Below, one piece after another: positions 17,072 to 25,405 of a DNA stretch of 64,000 nucleotides. The stretch is from Deinococcus roseus. Lineage in GTDB: Bacteria > Deinococcota > Deinococci > Deinococcales > Deinococcaceae. The stretch spans positions 45,840-109,839 of the forward strand of contig NZ_BMOD01000017.1 in the NCBI RefSeq assembly GCF_014646895.1, read 5' to 3'. The stretch's first letter is position 1. Every line of letters starts with the position of its first letter. The notes below the pieces were generated by a model. That model did not search any database and was not told the DNA's origin. It was given only the letters and a program-made list of their open reading frames with translations. Position numbers and translations under genes: made by a program.

Positions 17072-18373
17072 TCATTTGCTGAGGTCGGTGAGCTGCTGCT
17101 TGAACTTGTCGATGGCGGCCTCTGAGGTGAGCTGGCCGTTGAGAGCGGGGGTCAGGGAGTTGCCCAGCGCATCAAAGAAGGGACCTGCTGCACCGAAGAT
17201 GGGGAGGGCAGGATCGGGCATCACGTCTTTGGCAGCTCTGGCGCTGTACTGGGCCACAGGCTGCAGGGACTTGTAGGCAGCGCTGTTCTGGGTGGGCAGG
17301 TATGCGGGGATGTGACCGCCGCCTGCCCAGTCCAGGCTGTTGTTGGCCACGAAGTCGATGAACTTGAGGGTGGCGTTCAGCTTGTCTTTGGTCATGGGCT
17401 TTTTGGCGTTGGCGGGAATGGCCAGCATGTGGGAATCCGCCCAGGTCTGCTGGTTCTGGCCCAGTTTGGGGAAGGGCACGATGCCATAATCAAAAGAAAG
17501 TTTGCCGCTCTTCTTGAGGTCCACAAAGGTGGGCACTTCCCAGTTGCCGTTGATCATGAAGCCCGCACGGCCTGCAGAGAACAGGGCAACCATGGCCGGG
17601 TAAGTGGCGTTTTTGCCGATCAGACCACCCTTGGTCCAGTCCACCATGGTGTTGAGGGCAGCCACACCTTTGGTGTCCATGTCTTTCAGGCTGAGCTTGC
17701 CGCCACTGACCAGTTTTCCGCCGGACTGCAGGAACAGGGTGTACCAGATGCGCCACACCGAGGAGGGATCCTGGCTGGAAGCGGTGGAAGCGGGAAGCAT
17801 TCCGGTTTTGTCTTTGATGGCTTGCAGCGCGGCAGTGAAGCCTTCCAGGGTGTTGAGGCCTTTGGGCTGGCCTTTGCTGTCCAGCAGACCGGCTTTGGCC
17901 AGGATGTCCTTGTTGTAGTACAGCACCAGGGTGTGGGTGTCCAGGGGCAGGCCGTACACGTCGCTCTTGCCGGTGATGCTTTTGGCGAGGGCCGCCTGGT
18001 TTTTCACCAGGTTCTGCTGGAAGTCACTCAGTTTGATGCCAGCCTCGGCCATCTCTTCGGTGGTGATGGCACGGAAATCCCCGTTTTTGATGCCGGTGGT
18101 CATGCGGGACAGGTGGTAGGTGATCACGTCGGGGGTGTCGCCAGAAACCACAGAGGTGTGGATTTTGGTGTAGAAGGGCACGCCCCAGGGCAGGGTGGTG
18201 CGCTCGACCACGATGTCGCTCTGGCTCTTGTTGAATTTGTCCACAATTTGCTTCATGCGGTCACCGTCACCGCCTCCGAAGAAATCCCAGAACACCACTT
18301 TGGTGGGGGCTGCGCTGGCGGAAGCAAGGCTGAGGGACACAAGGGCGAGGGTGCGGTACAGGGGGGTTTTCAT
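17072..18373 (-). CDS. Extracellular sugar-binding protein of the GH2-linked ABC importer
   Basis: A 433-residue secreted binding protein (family 1, MalE-like) with a type I signal peptide ending near ASASA. Start ATG 18373 has GAGG upstream; the longer open frame reaching 18544 is made only of intergenic repeat sequence and is not part of the protein. Features typical of the family include VVFWDFFGGGDGDRM near the mature N-terminus, PDVITYHLSR, YGLPLDTHTLVLYYNKDIL and INGNWEVP. It would deliver the sugar released by the co-transcribed GH2 enzyme, or its substrate, to the permeases downstream. Confidence 0.9.
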   Translation of the reverse strand: MKTPLYRTLALVSLSLASASAAPTKVVFWDFFGGGDGDRMKQIVDKFNKSQSDIVVERTTLPWGVPFYTKIHTSVVSGDTPDVITYHLSRMTTGIKNGDFRAITTEEMAEAGIKLSDFQQNLVKNQAALAKSITGKSDVYGLPLDTHTLVLYYNKDILAKAGLLDSKGQPKGLNTLEGFTAALQAIKDKTGMLPASTASSQDPSSVWRIWYTLFLQSGGKLVSGGKLSLKDMDTKGVAALNTMVDWTKGGLIGKNATYPAMVALFSAGRAGFMINGNWEVPTFVDLKKSGKLSFDYGIVPFPKLGQNQQTWADSHMLAIPANAKKPMTKDKLNATLKFIDFVANNSLDWAGGGHIPAYLPTQNSAAYKSLQPVAQYSARAAKDVMPDPALPIFGAAGPFFDALGNSLTPALNGQLTSEAAIDKFKQQLTDLSK

Positions 18374-18409
18374 GGTTTTTACCTCATTGAGATGGGGGGA
18401 TGGGTGGGG

Positions 18410-18545
18410 TTGGGAAAGGCCGAGGGCTGAGGGCCGAGAGCCGAGGGCAAAAAGCCGAGGGCAAAAAGCCGAGGGCAAAAAACTTTTGCAAATGCCACAG
18501 GAGTTTTTGCTGACTGCTGATGGCTGACCGCTGACGGCTCTCAAA
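18410..18545. repeat. Mosaic intergenic repeat (CTCGGC and GTCAGC modules)
   Basis: This stretch inside the operon, between the GH2 stop and the binding-protein start, holds repeated GCCGAGGGC(AAAAA) units (18418-18480) and GCTGAC/GCTGAT units (18509-18540). Read on the minus strand, it has the same module order as the complex at 32228-32530: GTCAGC units first, then CTCGGC units. Confidence 0.7.
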
Positions 18546-20373
18546 CGCTTTTCTGTTTGGCCCGCCAGAGGTGGTTGTAACCCAGGTCGTCGGGGTTGCG
18601 GTCCATTTCGGCCTGGTGGGCGTTCCTGATGCCTCTGGTGGCCTGGGCGATTTGCAGGGGGTCGCCTTTGAAGGTGCGGTCTTCAAAAAGCAGGCCGTTT
18701 TTCTCCTGGAAGGTGTCTGTCAGCTGGGTGTAACAGAAGCCAGAGAGGGGTTTGCAGTCGTGTACGGCGCGCAGCAGGCTGGTGTAGTGGCGGGTGAAGT
18801 TTTCGCTGCTGTCGGCGCGGCTGTATCCCCAGCCGTCGGTGGTTTTGGGTGCGAAGGCAATGCCGCCAAATTCGGTGAGCATGACGGGCAGGTTGTGGTC
18901 CAGCAGGGTCTTGTCCAGCAGCAGCACCCTTCCTCCGGGCCGCTCATGTTTCAGGGTGTCCAGAACGCGCTGTGCGTTGCCGTAACGTTCCCGGATCACT
19001 TCGGGGTCGCTGGTGTAGTCGTGCACGGCCAGAATGTCCGACACGGTGATTTCCCAGCCGTCGTTGCCAATCACAGGGCGGGTGGAATCCAGGCTGCGGG
19101 TCAGGTGGTACAGGGCAGACACCAGCTGTCTGGGTTTTTCAGAGAGGGTGAGGTCCGGAACCCCCCAGGATTCGTTGATGGGCACCCAGGCCACGATGCA
19201 GGGGTGTCCCCGGTCGCGTTTCAAGGCTTCCATCCATTCCTGGGTCAGCATTTGAATGCTGTGGTCCGAAAGGGCGTAGGCACTGGGCATTTCCTCCCAC
19301 ACCATCAGGCCCAGGCGGTCTGCCCAGTACAGGTAGCGGGCGCTTTCGATCTTCTGGTGTTTGCGCACCCCGTTGAACCCCAGGCGTTTGGTGAGCAGGA
19401 TGTCCCGCCGCAGTTCGGTTTCGGTGGCGGTCATCAGGGATTCGGGCCAGTACCCCTGGTCCAGAACCAGCCTGAGGTTGCAGGCACGGTCATTGAGCAG
19501 GAAGCGGCCTTCTTCCAGTCGCACTTCACGCAGGGCGGTGTAGCTCTGCACGGTGTCTGTGGGCTGTCCAGCTTGCAAAACGGTCAGTTCCACATCAATG
19601 AGTTGGGGGTGCTCGGGGGACCAGGTGAGGTGGTTTCGCACATCGTCCCAGGAGCCGTCTGGCAGGGTGATGCGGCGTTGCAGGTGGTTTCCGAGCAGCA
19701 GGCAGGTGTCAGAGGCAATTTGACGTCCGTTGGCGTAAAAGTCGATTCTGAGCGAGGTGTTGTCTGTGGGGCCGTCGAGTTCTGCATCCAGCAGGATGGA
19801 CCAGCTTTTCAGGTCCGGGGTGAACAGCAGATCACGGATGTGGGTTTGTGGGACGGTTTCCAGCCACACGGTCTGCCAGATTCCGGTGGTTCTGGGGTAC
19901 CAGATGGCGTGCAGTTCGGTCAGCCATTCCTGCTTGCCCCTGGGCTGGTCCAGGCGGGTGGGGTGGTCAATGGCCTGCACTGCAATCTCAAAGGTCTCGC
20001 TGTTGTTCTGCAGGTGCAGGGTGATGTCCACGCTGAAGGGGGTGTGCCCGCCTTTGTGTTCGGTGGCAAAAATGCCGTTCACCCAGATGCGGGCCTGGTG
20101 GTCCACAGCGGCGAAGTGCAGGATGGTGCGTTCTGTGGCGGCTTTTTCGGGAACAGTGAAAGTCTGGCGGTACCACACGGCTTTGCAGTGGTCGGTGGCA
20201 TGCAAACCGCTTTTCTGGCTTTCGGGGCAGTAGGGAACCAGAATTTCACGGTCAAAGTCCACCTGCGAAGGGTGGGTGTGTTGCTGCTCTGGGTCAAACG
20301 CAAACTGCCAGCTCCCGTTGAGGGATTGCCAGTCTGGGCGCTGAAGGAGGGGTCTGGGGTAGTCAAAATCCAT
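18541..20373 (-). CDS. GH2 family glycoside hydrolase
   Basis: A 610-residue enzyme without signal peptide, so cytosolic. Start ATG 20373 (MDFDYPRPLLQRPDWQSLNG) has AGAGGTC upstream. It shows the GH2 order: N-terminal sugar-binding jelly roll (about 1-180; LNGSWQFAFDP, VWYRQTF), immunoglobulin-like domain (about 185-275), TIM barrel (about 280-600). The acid/base Glu is in VAWVPINESWGVP near 399 and the nucleophile Glu in VMLTEFGGIAF near 500. GH2 covers beta-galactosidase, beta-glucuronidase and beta-mannosidase; I cannot choose. It heads the operon with a CUT1 importer, so it should hydrolyse the imported oligosaccharide. Confidence 0.88.
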   Translation of the reverse strand: MDFDYPRPLLQRPDWQSLNGSWQFAFDPEQQHTHPSQVDFDREILVPYCPESQKSGLHATDHCKAVWYRQTFTVPEKAATERTILHFAAVDHQARIWVNGIFATEHKGGHTPFSVDITLHLQNNSETFEIAVQAIDHPTRLDQPRGKQEWLTELHAIWYPRTTGIWQTVWLETVPQTHIRDLLFTPDLKSWSILLDAELDGPTDNTSLRIDFYANGRQIASDTCLLLGNHLQRRITLPDGSWDDVRNHLTWSPEHPQLIDVELTVLQAGQPTDTVQSYTALREVRLEEGRFLLNDRACNLRLVLDQGYWPESLMTATETELRRDILLTKRLGFNGVRKHQKIESARYLYWADRLGLMVWEEMPSAYALSDHSIQMLTQEWMEALKRDRGHPCIVAWVPINESWGVPDLTLSEKPRQLVSALYHLTRSLDSTRPVIGNDGWEITVSDILAVHDYTSDPEVIRERYGNAQRVLDTLKHERPGGRVLLLDKTLLDHNLPVMLTEFGGIAFAPKTTDGWGYSRADSSENFTRHYTSLLRAVHDCKPLSGFCYTQLTDTFQEKNGLLFEDRTFKGDPLQIAQATRGIRNAHQAEMDRNPDDLGYNHLWRAKQKSV

Positions 20374-20516
20374 AAAATGACCTCTTGCGAAGGAAAAAGG
20401 GCGGATCACTGCAGGGCGAATGTTGGGGTCTGGTCAATGGGGCTCCTGTGGAAACATGGGCACGCTGGAACACAGCCAGCCTGTGCACCGATTTCTTTTG
20501 TTTCTGATTTTTTCGA

Positions 20517-20545
20517 ACTATAACATCCCTCGCAGAATATTTCAA
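20517..20545 (-). promoter_or_regulatory. Promoter of the GH2-ABC operon
   Basis: TTGAAA (20540-20545) and TATAGT (20517-20522) on the minus strand with a 17-nt spacer, about 140 nt before ATG 20373. An imperfect LacI-like dyad, TGCGAAACCGTTTTCTGCA (20569-20587), lies just upstream. Confidence 0.6.
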
Positions 20546-20652
20546 TAGTCTCCGAAAGTTTAACAAGCTGCGAAACCGTTTTCTGCACTTTCGGAATGCC
20601 TCAGGGTCAAAGAAAACCCTTTCCAGAAAAAGCTTCATACGGTATTTGATGC

Positions 20653-20675
20653 CTTTCTGAAGCCATTTCAGAAAG
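20653..20675. promoter_or_regulatory. Inverted repeat related to the 5795 palindrome
   Basis: CTTTCTGAA (20653-20661) and TTCAGAAAG (20667-20675) are perfect 9-bp arms around 5 nt. The halves are the same as in the 18-bp palindrome at 5795-5812, so a shared regulator is possible. It lies about 110 nt upstream of the GH2 operon promoter in the divergent gap. Confidence 0.45.
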
Positions 20676-20793
20676 ACTTCTGTTGCATCAAAACCCTCTT
20701 TTGCCCACTCAAAAACCCTGCCGAAAACCCCTAACCCCCCAATTTTGTCCTCAAATGGCCCCTTTTTGTTTCCATAAACATTGAAACACTCTC

Positions 20794-20823
20794 TTGACAG
20801 CCTCTGAAAAAGTGTGCTTAACT
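20794..20823 (+). promoter_or_regulatory. Promoter of the sialidase-fold gene pair
   Basis: TTGACA (20794-20799) and TTAACT (20818-20823), 18 nt apart, about 105 nt before ATG 20928. Confidence 0.5.
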
Positions 20824-20870
20824 TGACGCAGCACCACCCATCCCATTTCCCTGCACCCATGGCCTGACAG

Positions 20871-20893
20871 GAATCCCGTTAGAGACGGGATTC
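20871..20893 (+). other. Hairpin in the 5' leader of the sialidase-fold gene
   Basis: GAATCCCG (20871-20878) pairs with CGGGATTC (20886-20893) in the leader, 25 nt before the AGGAGA ribosome binding site. It has no T-tract; it may stabilise the transcript or modulate translation. Confidence 0.4.
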
Positions 20894-20927
20894 TGCAAGC
20901 ATGTCATGGTCTCAGGACAGGAGACTT

Positions 20928-22904
20928 ATGCCCCGATTGACAGCTTTGAACCAGACCGTTCTTCTTGTGAGCACCACCCTCTTGCTGGGCGCATGCAACC
21001 AGCAAGCCCCTGCAGCCAGAACTGCAGTCACAGCCGTCCAGCCGTCCAAACAGGCCGTGGGCACCATCCTGTCCAGAGGCACCTCCTACACCCAGTTGCT
21101 GCGTCTGCAGAACCAGAGCAACACCAGCTTCAATGGACGCATTCAGCTGGCTTTTGAAGACCTTGCAGGCACAGGCATTCCCATCTATGAGAGCACCAAC
21201 GACGGAGCCAGCTGGACCTACATCACCAACGTGCAGGACCAGAACCACCCCGGAGATCCCAGCTGGAAGCTGGAATGGCAACCCCACATTTACGAGTTGC
21301 AAAGAACCTCTGGAAACCTCGCCAAAGGCACCCTGCTGCTGGCCGCCAATGCTGTGAAATTCAACGCCAGTGGCGACCCCATCCAGTTCCAGCTGCAGCT
21401 TTACACCTCGGTGAACCAGGGCAGAACCTGGCAGTTTCGCAGCCAGTACGCCAACGGGGCCTCCCTTCCCAACGACCCCAACAACACCGGCGTGTGGGAG
21501 CCGCACCTCGTGCTGCTCGATGATGGGCGTCTGGTGGTCTTCTATTCCAGCGAGCAGTACAAGGCGCAGGGCTACAACCAGCTGCTCACCCGCAAGATCT
21601 CCAACGATGGGGGACTCACCTGGAGTGCAGAAAGCAACGTGGTGGGCATCGGGGGTGGCGCAGAACGACCCGGAATGGTCACGGTGGCCCGCATGGGGAA
21701 TGGCCAGTACGCCCTGGCTTATGAAGATGTGGGCGGGCCACAATCCGGCAAAGTTTACGTGAAGTTCTCTGCAGACGGCCTCAACTGGGGTTCAGTGACA
21801 GACCGGGGCGTGGCCGTGCAAACCGCTGGAGGCACCTACGGACAGGCCACCCCGGTGATCCGCTGGTTCCCGGTGGGCGGCCCCAAAGGCACCCTGATTG
21901 TCTCCCAGCAGTACACCGTCAACGGCTCCAGTGGGGAAAGAAAGCTGTACTACAACGAGAATTACGGTCAGGGACCCTGGTGGGAAATGACTGCCCCCGT
22001 GCAGACCGATGGGGGCAACGACCACGTGGGCTGGACCTCCGGCATGCTGCTGAAAAACGACGGGCAAACCGTGCTGCACTTCGCCTCCTCTGCCCTGAAC
22101 GGCAACATCAACGACAACCAGATCCGCTTCAACACCGCCCGCATCTACCCCAAACGCTACCAGGCCGAAAACGCCCAGCTCACCAACGCCGCAAAAGCCG
22201 ATGAGGTGCTGGCCTGGAACCACTCCAAAGTGGGCATGATTGACTACGCAGACAGCGCAGTGACCTTCACGGTGAACGTGGAAACTGCGGGCACCTACCC
22301 CATGACGGTGCGCTTCAACAACACCTGGGGGGCCAGTTCCCACAACGTCTCGGTGAATGGTGCGGGCAGCTTCCCGGTCAATTACAGCAACGGGACCTAC
22401 AACGACTGGCGGCTGACCACCGTGAACGTGAACCTCAACGCTGGGAGCAACACCATCAAGTTCATGAAAGGGGCCAACTTCACCGAACTGGATTACATCG
22501 AAATCCCGGTGCGCCTGAACGACAACCTGACCGGAGGCGGCAAGGACCAGTTCAACTTCCAGGGCACCTGGAGTTATGGCACAGCCTGCTCTGACTGCAT
22601 GGGCAACGACGACCACTACACCAACACCGCAAATGCCAGCAGCACCGTCGGTTTCAACGGTTCACAGGTGAAGCTCTACGCTGCAAAAGCCCCACATCAT
22701 GGCATCGCGGGAGTTTCCATCGACAACGGACCTGAAACCATGGTGGATTTCTATGCCTCTGCCAGACAGGGCAAGCAGATCGTGTACACCAGCCCGGTGC
22801 TGGCCCAGGGCAACCACACCATCAAAGTGCGGGCCACAGGCACCAGAAACGCCTCCGCCACTGACACATTCATCACTGTGGATGCCGTGGATGTCAGCAA
22901 TTAA
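20928..22904 (+). CDS. Sialidase-fold (GH93/GH33-like) lipoprotein with CBM-like domains
   Basis: A 658-residue lipoprotein (lipobox LGAC23). Start ATG 20928 has AGGAGA upstream. Residues about 50-400 form a six-bladed propeller of the sialidase/BNR type (YESTNDGASWTY, EPHLVLLDDGRLVVFYSSE, ERPGMVTVARMGNGQYALAYE, KFSADGLNWG). The WEPH and ERPGM segments recall GH93 exo-arabinanases and related BNR proteins, but the sialic-acid Arg triad cannot be assigned by eye. A CBM35/CBM6-like domain (about 410-530; YQAENAQL, WNHSKVGMIDYADS) and a second beta-sandwich (about 535-658) follow. The next gene overlaps its end and is a paralogue of the propeller. Confidence 0.75.
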   Translation: MPRLTALNQTVLLVSTTLLLGACNQQAPAARTAVTAVQPSKQAVGTILSRGTSYTQLLRLQNQSNTSFNGRIQLAFEDLAGTGIPIYESTNDGASWTYITNVQDQNHPGDPSWKLEWQPHIYELQRTSGNLAKGTLLLAANAVKFNASGDPIQFQLQLYTSVNQGRTWQFRSQYANGASLPNDPNNTGVWEPHLVLLDDGRLVVFYSSEQYKAQGYNQLLTRKISNDGGLTWSAESNVVGIGGGAERPGMVTVARMGNGQYALAYEDVGGPQSGKVYVKFSADGLNWGSVTDRGVAVQTAGGTYGQATPVIRWFPVGGPKGTLIVSQQYTVNGSSGERKLYYNENYGQGPWWEMTAPVQTDGGNDHVGWTSGMLLKNDGQTVLHFASSALNGNINDNQIRFNTARIYPKRYQAENAQLTNAAKADEVLAWNHSKVGMIDYADSAVTFTVNVETAGTYPMTVRFNNTWGASSHNVSVNGAGSFPVNYSNGTYNDWRLTTVNVNLNAGSNTIKFMKGANFTELDYIEIPVRLNDNLTGGGKDQFNFQGTWSYGTACSDCMGNDDHYTNTANASSTVGFNGSQVKLYAAKAPHHGIAGVSIDNGPETMVDFYASARQGKQIVYTSPVLAQGNHTIKVRATGTRNASATDTFITVDAVDVSN

Positions 22905-24027
22905 ACAGCAATTCTTCAAGGCAGTGCGGGGGGTGACCTTCGCACTGCTGCTCTCCCCTGTTGCCTTTGCAGAAACCCCTGCAAACACTCCTCTGGGCAG
23001 TCCAGACCTGGGCAGCCAGATGTACCCCAGACTGATCCGTCTGGCCCACAGTGGCGAGAAAAACGGCACCCTGCTGGCGACCTTTGATTCCTGGGCACCG
23101 GACAGCGTGGCCCCGATTTTTCAGAGCACCGACGACGGCCAGACCTGGAACGAACTCAGCCGCTTTTCCCACCGGGATGGCTGCTGCAGCACCCTCTACG
23201 AGTTGCCTTCCTCTTTCGGAGACAACCCGGAAGGCACCCTGTTCTGGGCCACCTCCTACCAGAACATCATGGAATCGGGGATCGAGCTGTGGCGCAGCCT
23301 GGACCACGGCAAAAGCTGGAATTGCTACAGCATTCCTGTGCGTGGCAACACCGGCCTGTGGGAACCCGAATTCGCCGTGAACAGTGCAGGACAGCTGCAA
23401 ATGTATTATTCCAGCGAGGAACACAAGGCAGACGGCTTCAACCAGAGCCTGGTGGTGCTGACATCAAAAGATGGCAAGACCTTCTCAGACGAGAAAACCG
23501 TGGTGGGCATGCCGGACTTCGTGCAACGCCCCGGAATGCCCATTGTCAGGCAGGGCAGCAGCGGCACCTTCTATCTGGTCTACGAGATTTGCGGCACGGG
23601 TTGTGATGTGTACTTCCGCACCTCGAAAGATGGCTCTGATTGGGGGAACCCAGAAGACCCAGGCACCCGCATTGTGTCAGACGGCAAGTTCTTCAGGCAT
23701 GCACCCAATTTCACCGTTTCCAACACCGAGGCTGGAGACACCCTCTACATGATCGGGCAGACCTACCACAACCCGGACGGAACGCTGGCCAGCAACAACG
23801 GTCAGGTGCTTTTGATCGGTGAAAAGGGTGGGACAGGCAACTGGACCGAGCATCCTGCCCCGGTGCAAACCCCTGATCCCAAAGGGGATCTGGAGAACCC
23901 CTACGACTTCACCAACTATTCCAGCCCCCTGCTGCTCAGCCAGGACGGCAAAGCCCTGCTGGGACTGGGCATGAAACAACAGGCCATTGGGCTCTACAAG
24001 ATGTTTTTTGGCCGCACCATGCTTTGA
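22891..24027 (+). CDS. Secreted single-domain sialidase-fold protein
   Basis: A 378-residue protein with a type I signal peptide (MSAIKQQFFK... cleaved near VAFA). ATG 22891 overlaps the upstream stop by 14 nt, so translation is coupled; ATG 22882 is an alternative and no strong Shine-Dalgarno is seen. It is one BNR propeller: FQSTDDGQTWNE, LWEPEFAVNSAGQLQMYYSSEEHKADG, QRPGMPIVRQ, FRTSKDGSDWG. The motifs line up with those of the upstream lipoprotein, indicating tandem duplication followed by loss or gain of the CBM-like domains. A GH93-like glycosidase is the best guess; the substrate is unknown. Confidence 0.72.
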   Translation: MSAIKQQFFKAVRGVTFALLLSPVAFAETPANTPLGSPDLGSQMYPRLIRLAHSGEKNGTLLATFDSWAPDSVAPIFQSTDDGQTWNELSRFSHRDGCCSTLYELPSSFGDNPEGTLFWATSYQNIMESGIELWRSLDHGKSWNCYSIPVRGNTGLWEPEFAVNSAGQLQMYYSSEEHKADGFNQSLVVLTSKDGKTFSDEKTVVGMPDFVQRPGMPIVRQGSSGTFYLVYEICGTGCDVYFRTSKDGSDWGNPEDPGTRIVSDGKFFRHAPNFTVSNTEAGDTLYMIGQTYHNPDGTLASNNGQVLLIGEKGGTGNWTEHPAPVQTPDPKGDLENPYDFTNYSSPLLLSQDGKALLGLGMKQQAIGLYKMFFGRTML

Positions 24028-24036
24028 AAATCCAAA

Positions 24037-24083
24037 CAGAACATCCAGAGGGAGAAGCGACCCTTTCCACCCTGGATGTTCTG
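24037..24083. terminator. Large hairpin after the sialidase-fold pair
   Basis: CAGAACATCCAG (24037-24048) pairs perfectly with CTGGATGTTCTG (24072-24083) around a 23-nt loop that contains GGG and CCC. There is no T-tract, so it is a probable 3' end structure rather than a textbook terminator. Confidence 0.5.
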
Positions 24084-24406
24084 TGGTCCTGACCTGGATT
24101 TCCTGCCAGACCCGTTCCTTTGTCCGCTTTTCCTCTCCCCCTGCAACCTTGAACTGGGCAGATTGCCTGCTTTCACCTGACCGGTCATCTGGTTTTCTGC
24201 AATCTGCACTTCAAAAGCGAGGTGCAGACGCAGGGGGCGGATGACCTGCTGGGTCCAGCGCGGGTGTCCTTGCTGTAAGGAAACTGGGGATTCCCTGAAG
24301 GCTTTTGGGAATGCTTTGCAAAACAGGTGGGCACCTCTCCACTGGCTTACTGCTGGGCGTTCAGTGGCCCGAGGGTCACCCGGAATCCGATCAGGCTTTG
24401 AGCTGC
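24084..24406. other. Intergenic gap, nothing recognised
   Basis: About 320 nt between converging genes. The short open frames have no ribosome binding site and no family features. No hairpin with a T-tract was noticed. Confidence 0.35.
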
Positions 24407-24718
24407 TTACACAGGCAGCATACCAGCACTTTCAGCAAACCCTTCATCTGAGTCAGCCTGCGGAATTTCTCTGACCCGACTTGCTTTTTCCTGCAGGCAC
24501 AAACTGTGGGCGATCCTCAGCAGGATTTGCCTTGCGTCTTTCCCTTCCAGCTCACCTGCCTGTTGATGCACCTGAACGAAGGTGTCTTCCAGCAAAACAT
24601 CTGCCTGTTTGCGGTCTTTCACCAGATGCAAAATCAATGCCAGCACCTGACTTGCATGGGCATCGAACAGGGGTTTCAGGACTTCCAGGTTTTTTCGGTT
24701 TGTCTGGGATGCTGACAT
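24407..24718 (-). CDS. Sigma-70 region 2-like small protein without region 4
   Basis: A 103-residue protein; start ATG 24718 (MSASQTNRKN) with GGAG upstream. The segment LFDAHASQVLALILHLVKDRKQADVLLEDTF resembles ECF sigma-factor region 2, where helices 2.1-2.2 read (L/Y)xxxxxxV...L...xxDxxDAExLLQETF. The aromatic -10 melting residues are weak, and the usual linker and region 4 helix-turn-helix are absent: the protein stops about 45 residues after the match. It may be a degenerate sigma factor, an RNA-polymerase-binding modulator, or a chance resemblance. No anti-sigma gene is next to it. Confidence 0.55.
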   Translation of the reverse strand: MSASQTNRKNLEVLKPLFDAHASQVLALILHLVKDRKQADVLLEDTFVQVHQQAGELEGKDARQILLRIAHSLCLQEKASRVREIPQADSDEGFAESAGMLPV

Positions 24719-25184
24719 CTTTTGCTCCAGGGACTGCTTTCGAGAGTTGCTGCATTGTTTCATTCTGAACTGAAGCCAGAACCTGTAAGACTTCTGACCA
24801 GAATCAAGTTCACACAGCCCCAGAGAAGCCCAATCCCTGAAAAACCCCATGTGACACCCTCACGGGTGCACAACAACCCCTGGATTCATCGTTTTCCTCT
24901 TTGTTGGCTGGACTGCAAAAACTTTGCAAGCCAGCAGCCAATCAAAAACCATGAACTTTCTAAAGGCAACTTTCTATCGTCTGGCACCTGTGTCAAATCA
25001 GTATTGTTGATTCTGATGCTTTAGAGCACCATTCAAATGAGTTTCTGGTGAGATCCCAAACCCTGCCTTTGAACGTTACAATAAAGACAGGACTGCGATC
25101 CGTTGTTTTGACGAGACCAGAACCTCCACCCTTCCATCCCCAGACCCATACATCACAGGCCGGGGATTGCACAACAGGAGAAGC
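24719..25184. other. Divergent intergenic gap
   Basis: Between the sigma-like gene and the small gene at 25185. A TACAAT at 25077-25082 could be a -10 for the latter, but no -35 is visible. Only small hairpins such as ACCC/GGGT near 24857-24868 are present. Confidence 0.3.
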
Positions 25185-25385
25185 ATGAGGTTGTTTCGCA
25201 TCACAGAAGACGGACAGGTCACTGTCGTTCGCGCCAAAGATCCCATCCAGGCCATTTCCCATTACGCCACAACGCATGGATGGCAGGTGCCAGAAGGCAC
25301 CGTGCGGGTGCTGAAACCCGGTGTGTGGCAACTTTTTGGGGGCGAAATCGAAGTGCTGGAAGTGCAGGAACAGCCCGTTTCCTGA
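25185..25385 (+). CDS. Hypothetical 66-residue protein
   Basis: Start ATG 25185 (MRLFRITEDGQVTVVRAKDP) has AGGAGA 7 nt upstream. The chain reads as a small alpha/beta protein: two strands, a helix (IQAISHYATTHGW) and further strands. No catalytic motif, signal peptide or membrane segment is visible. The convergent ArsR-type gene ends 20 nt after its stop. Function unknown. Confidence 0.65.
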   Translation: MRLFRITEDGQVTVVRAKDPIQAISHYATTHGWQVPEGTVRVLKPGVWQLFGGEIEVLEVQEQPVS

Positions 25386-25405
25386 AACCCGTCACCTGAA
25401 ACCCA

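Noticed and set aside
18374..18544. N-terminal extension of the sugar-binding protein
   Set aside because: The extension is translated mosaic repeat and hides the true signal peptide; ATG 18373 has a proper ribosome binding site.
18571..20523. Plus-strand open frame of 650 codons
   Set aside because: It is antisense to the GH2 gene, whose motifs and domain order are clear; the long frame reflects GC-biased codon usage.
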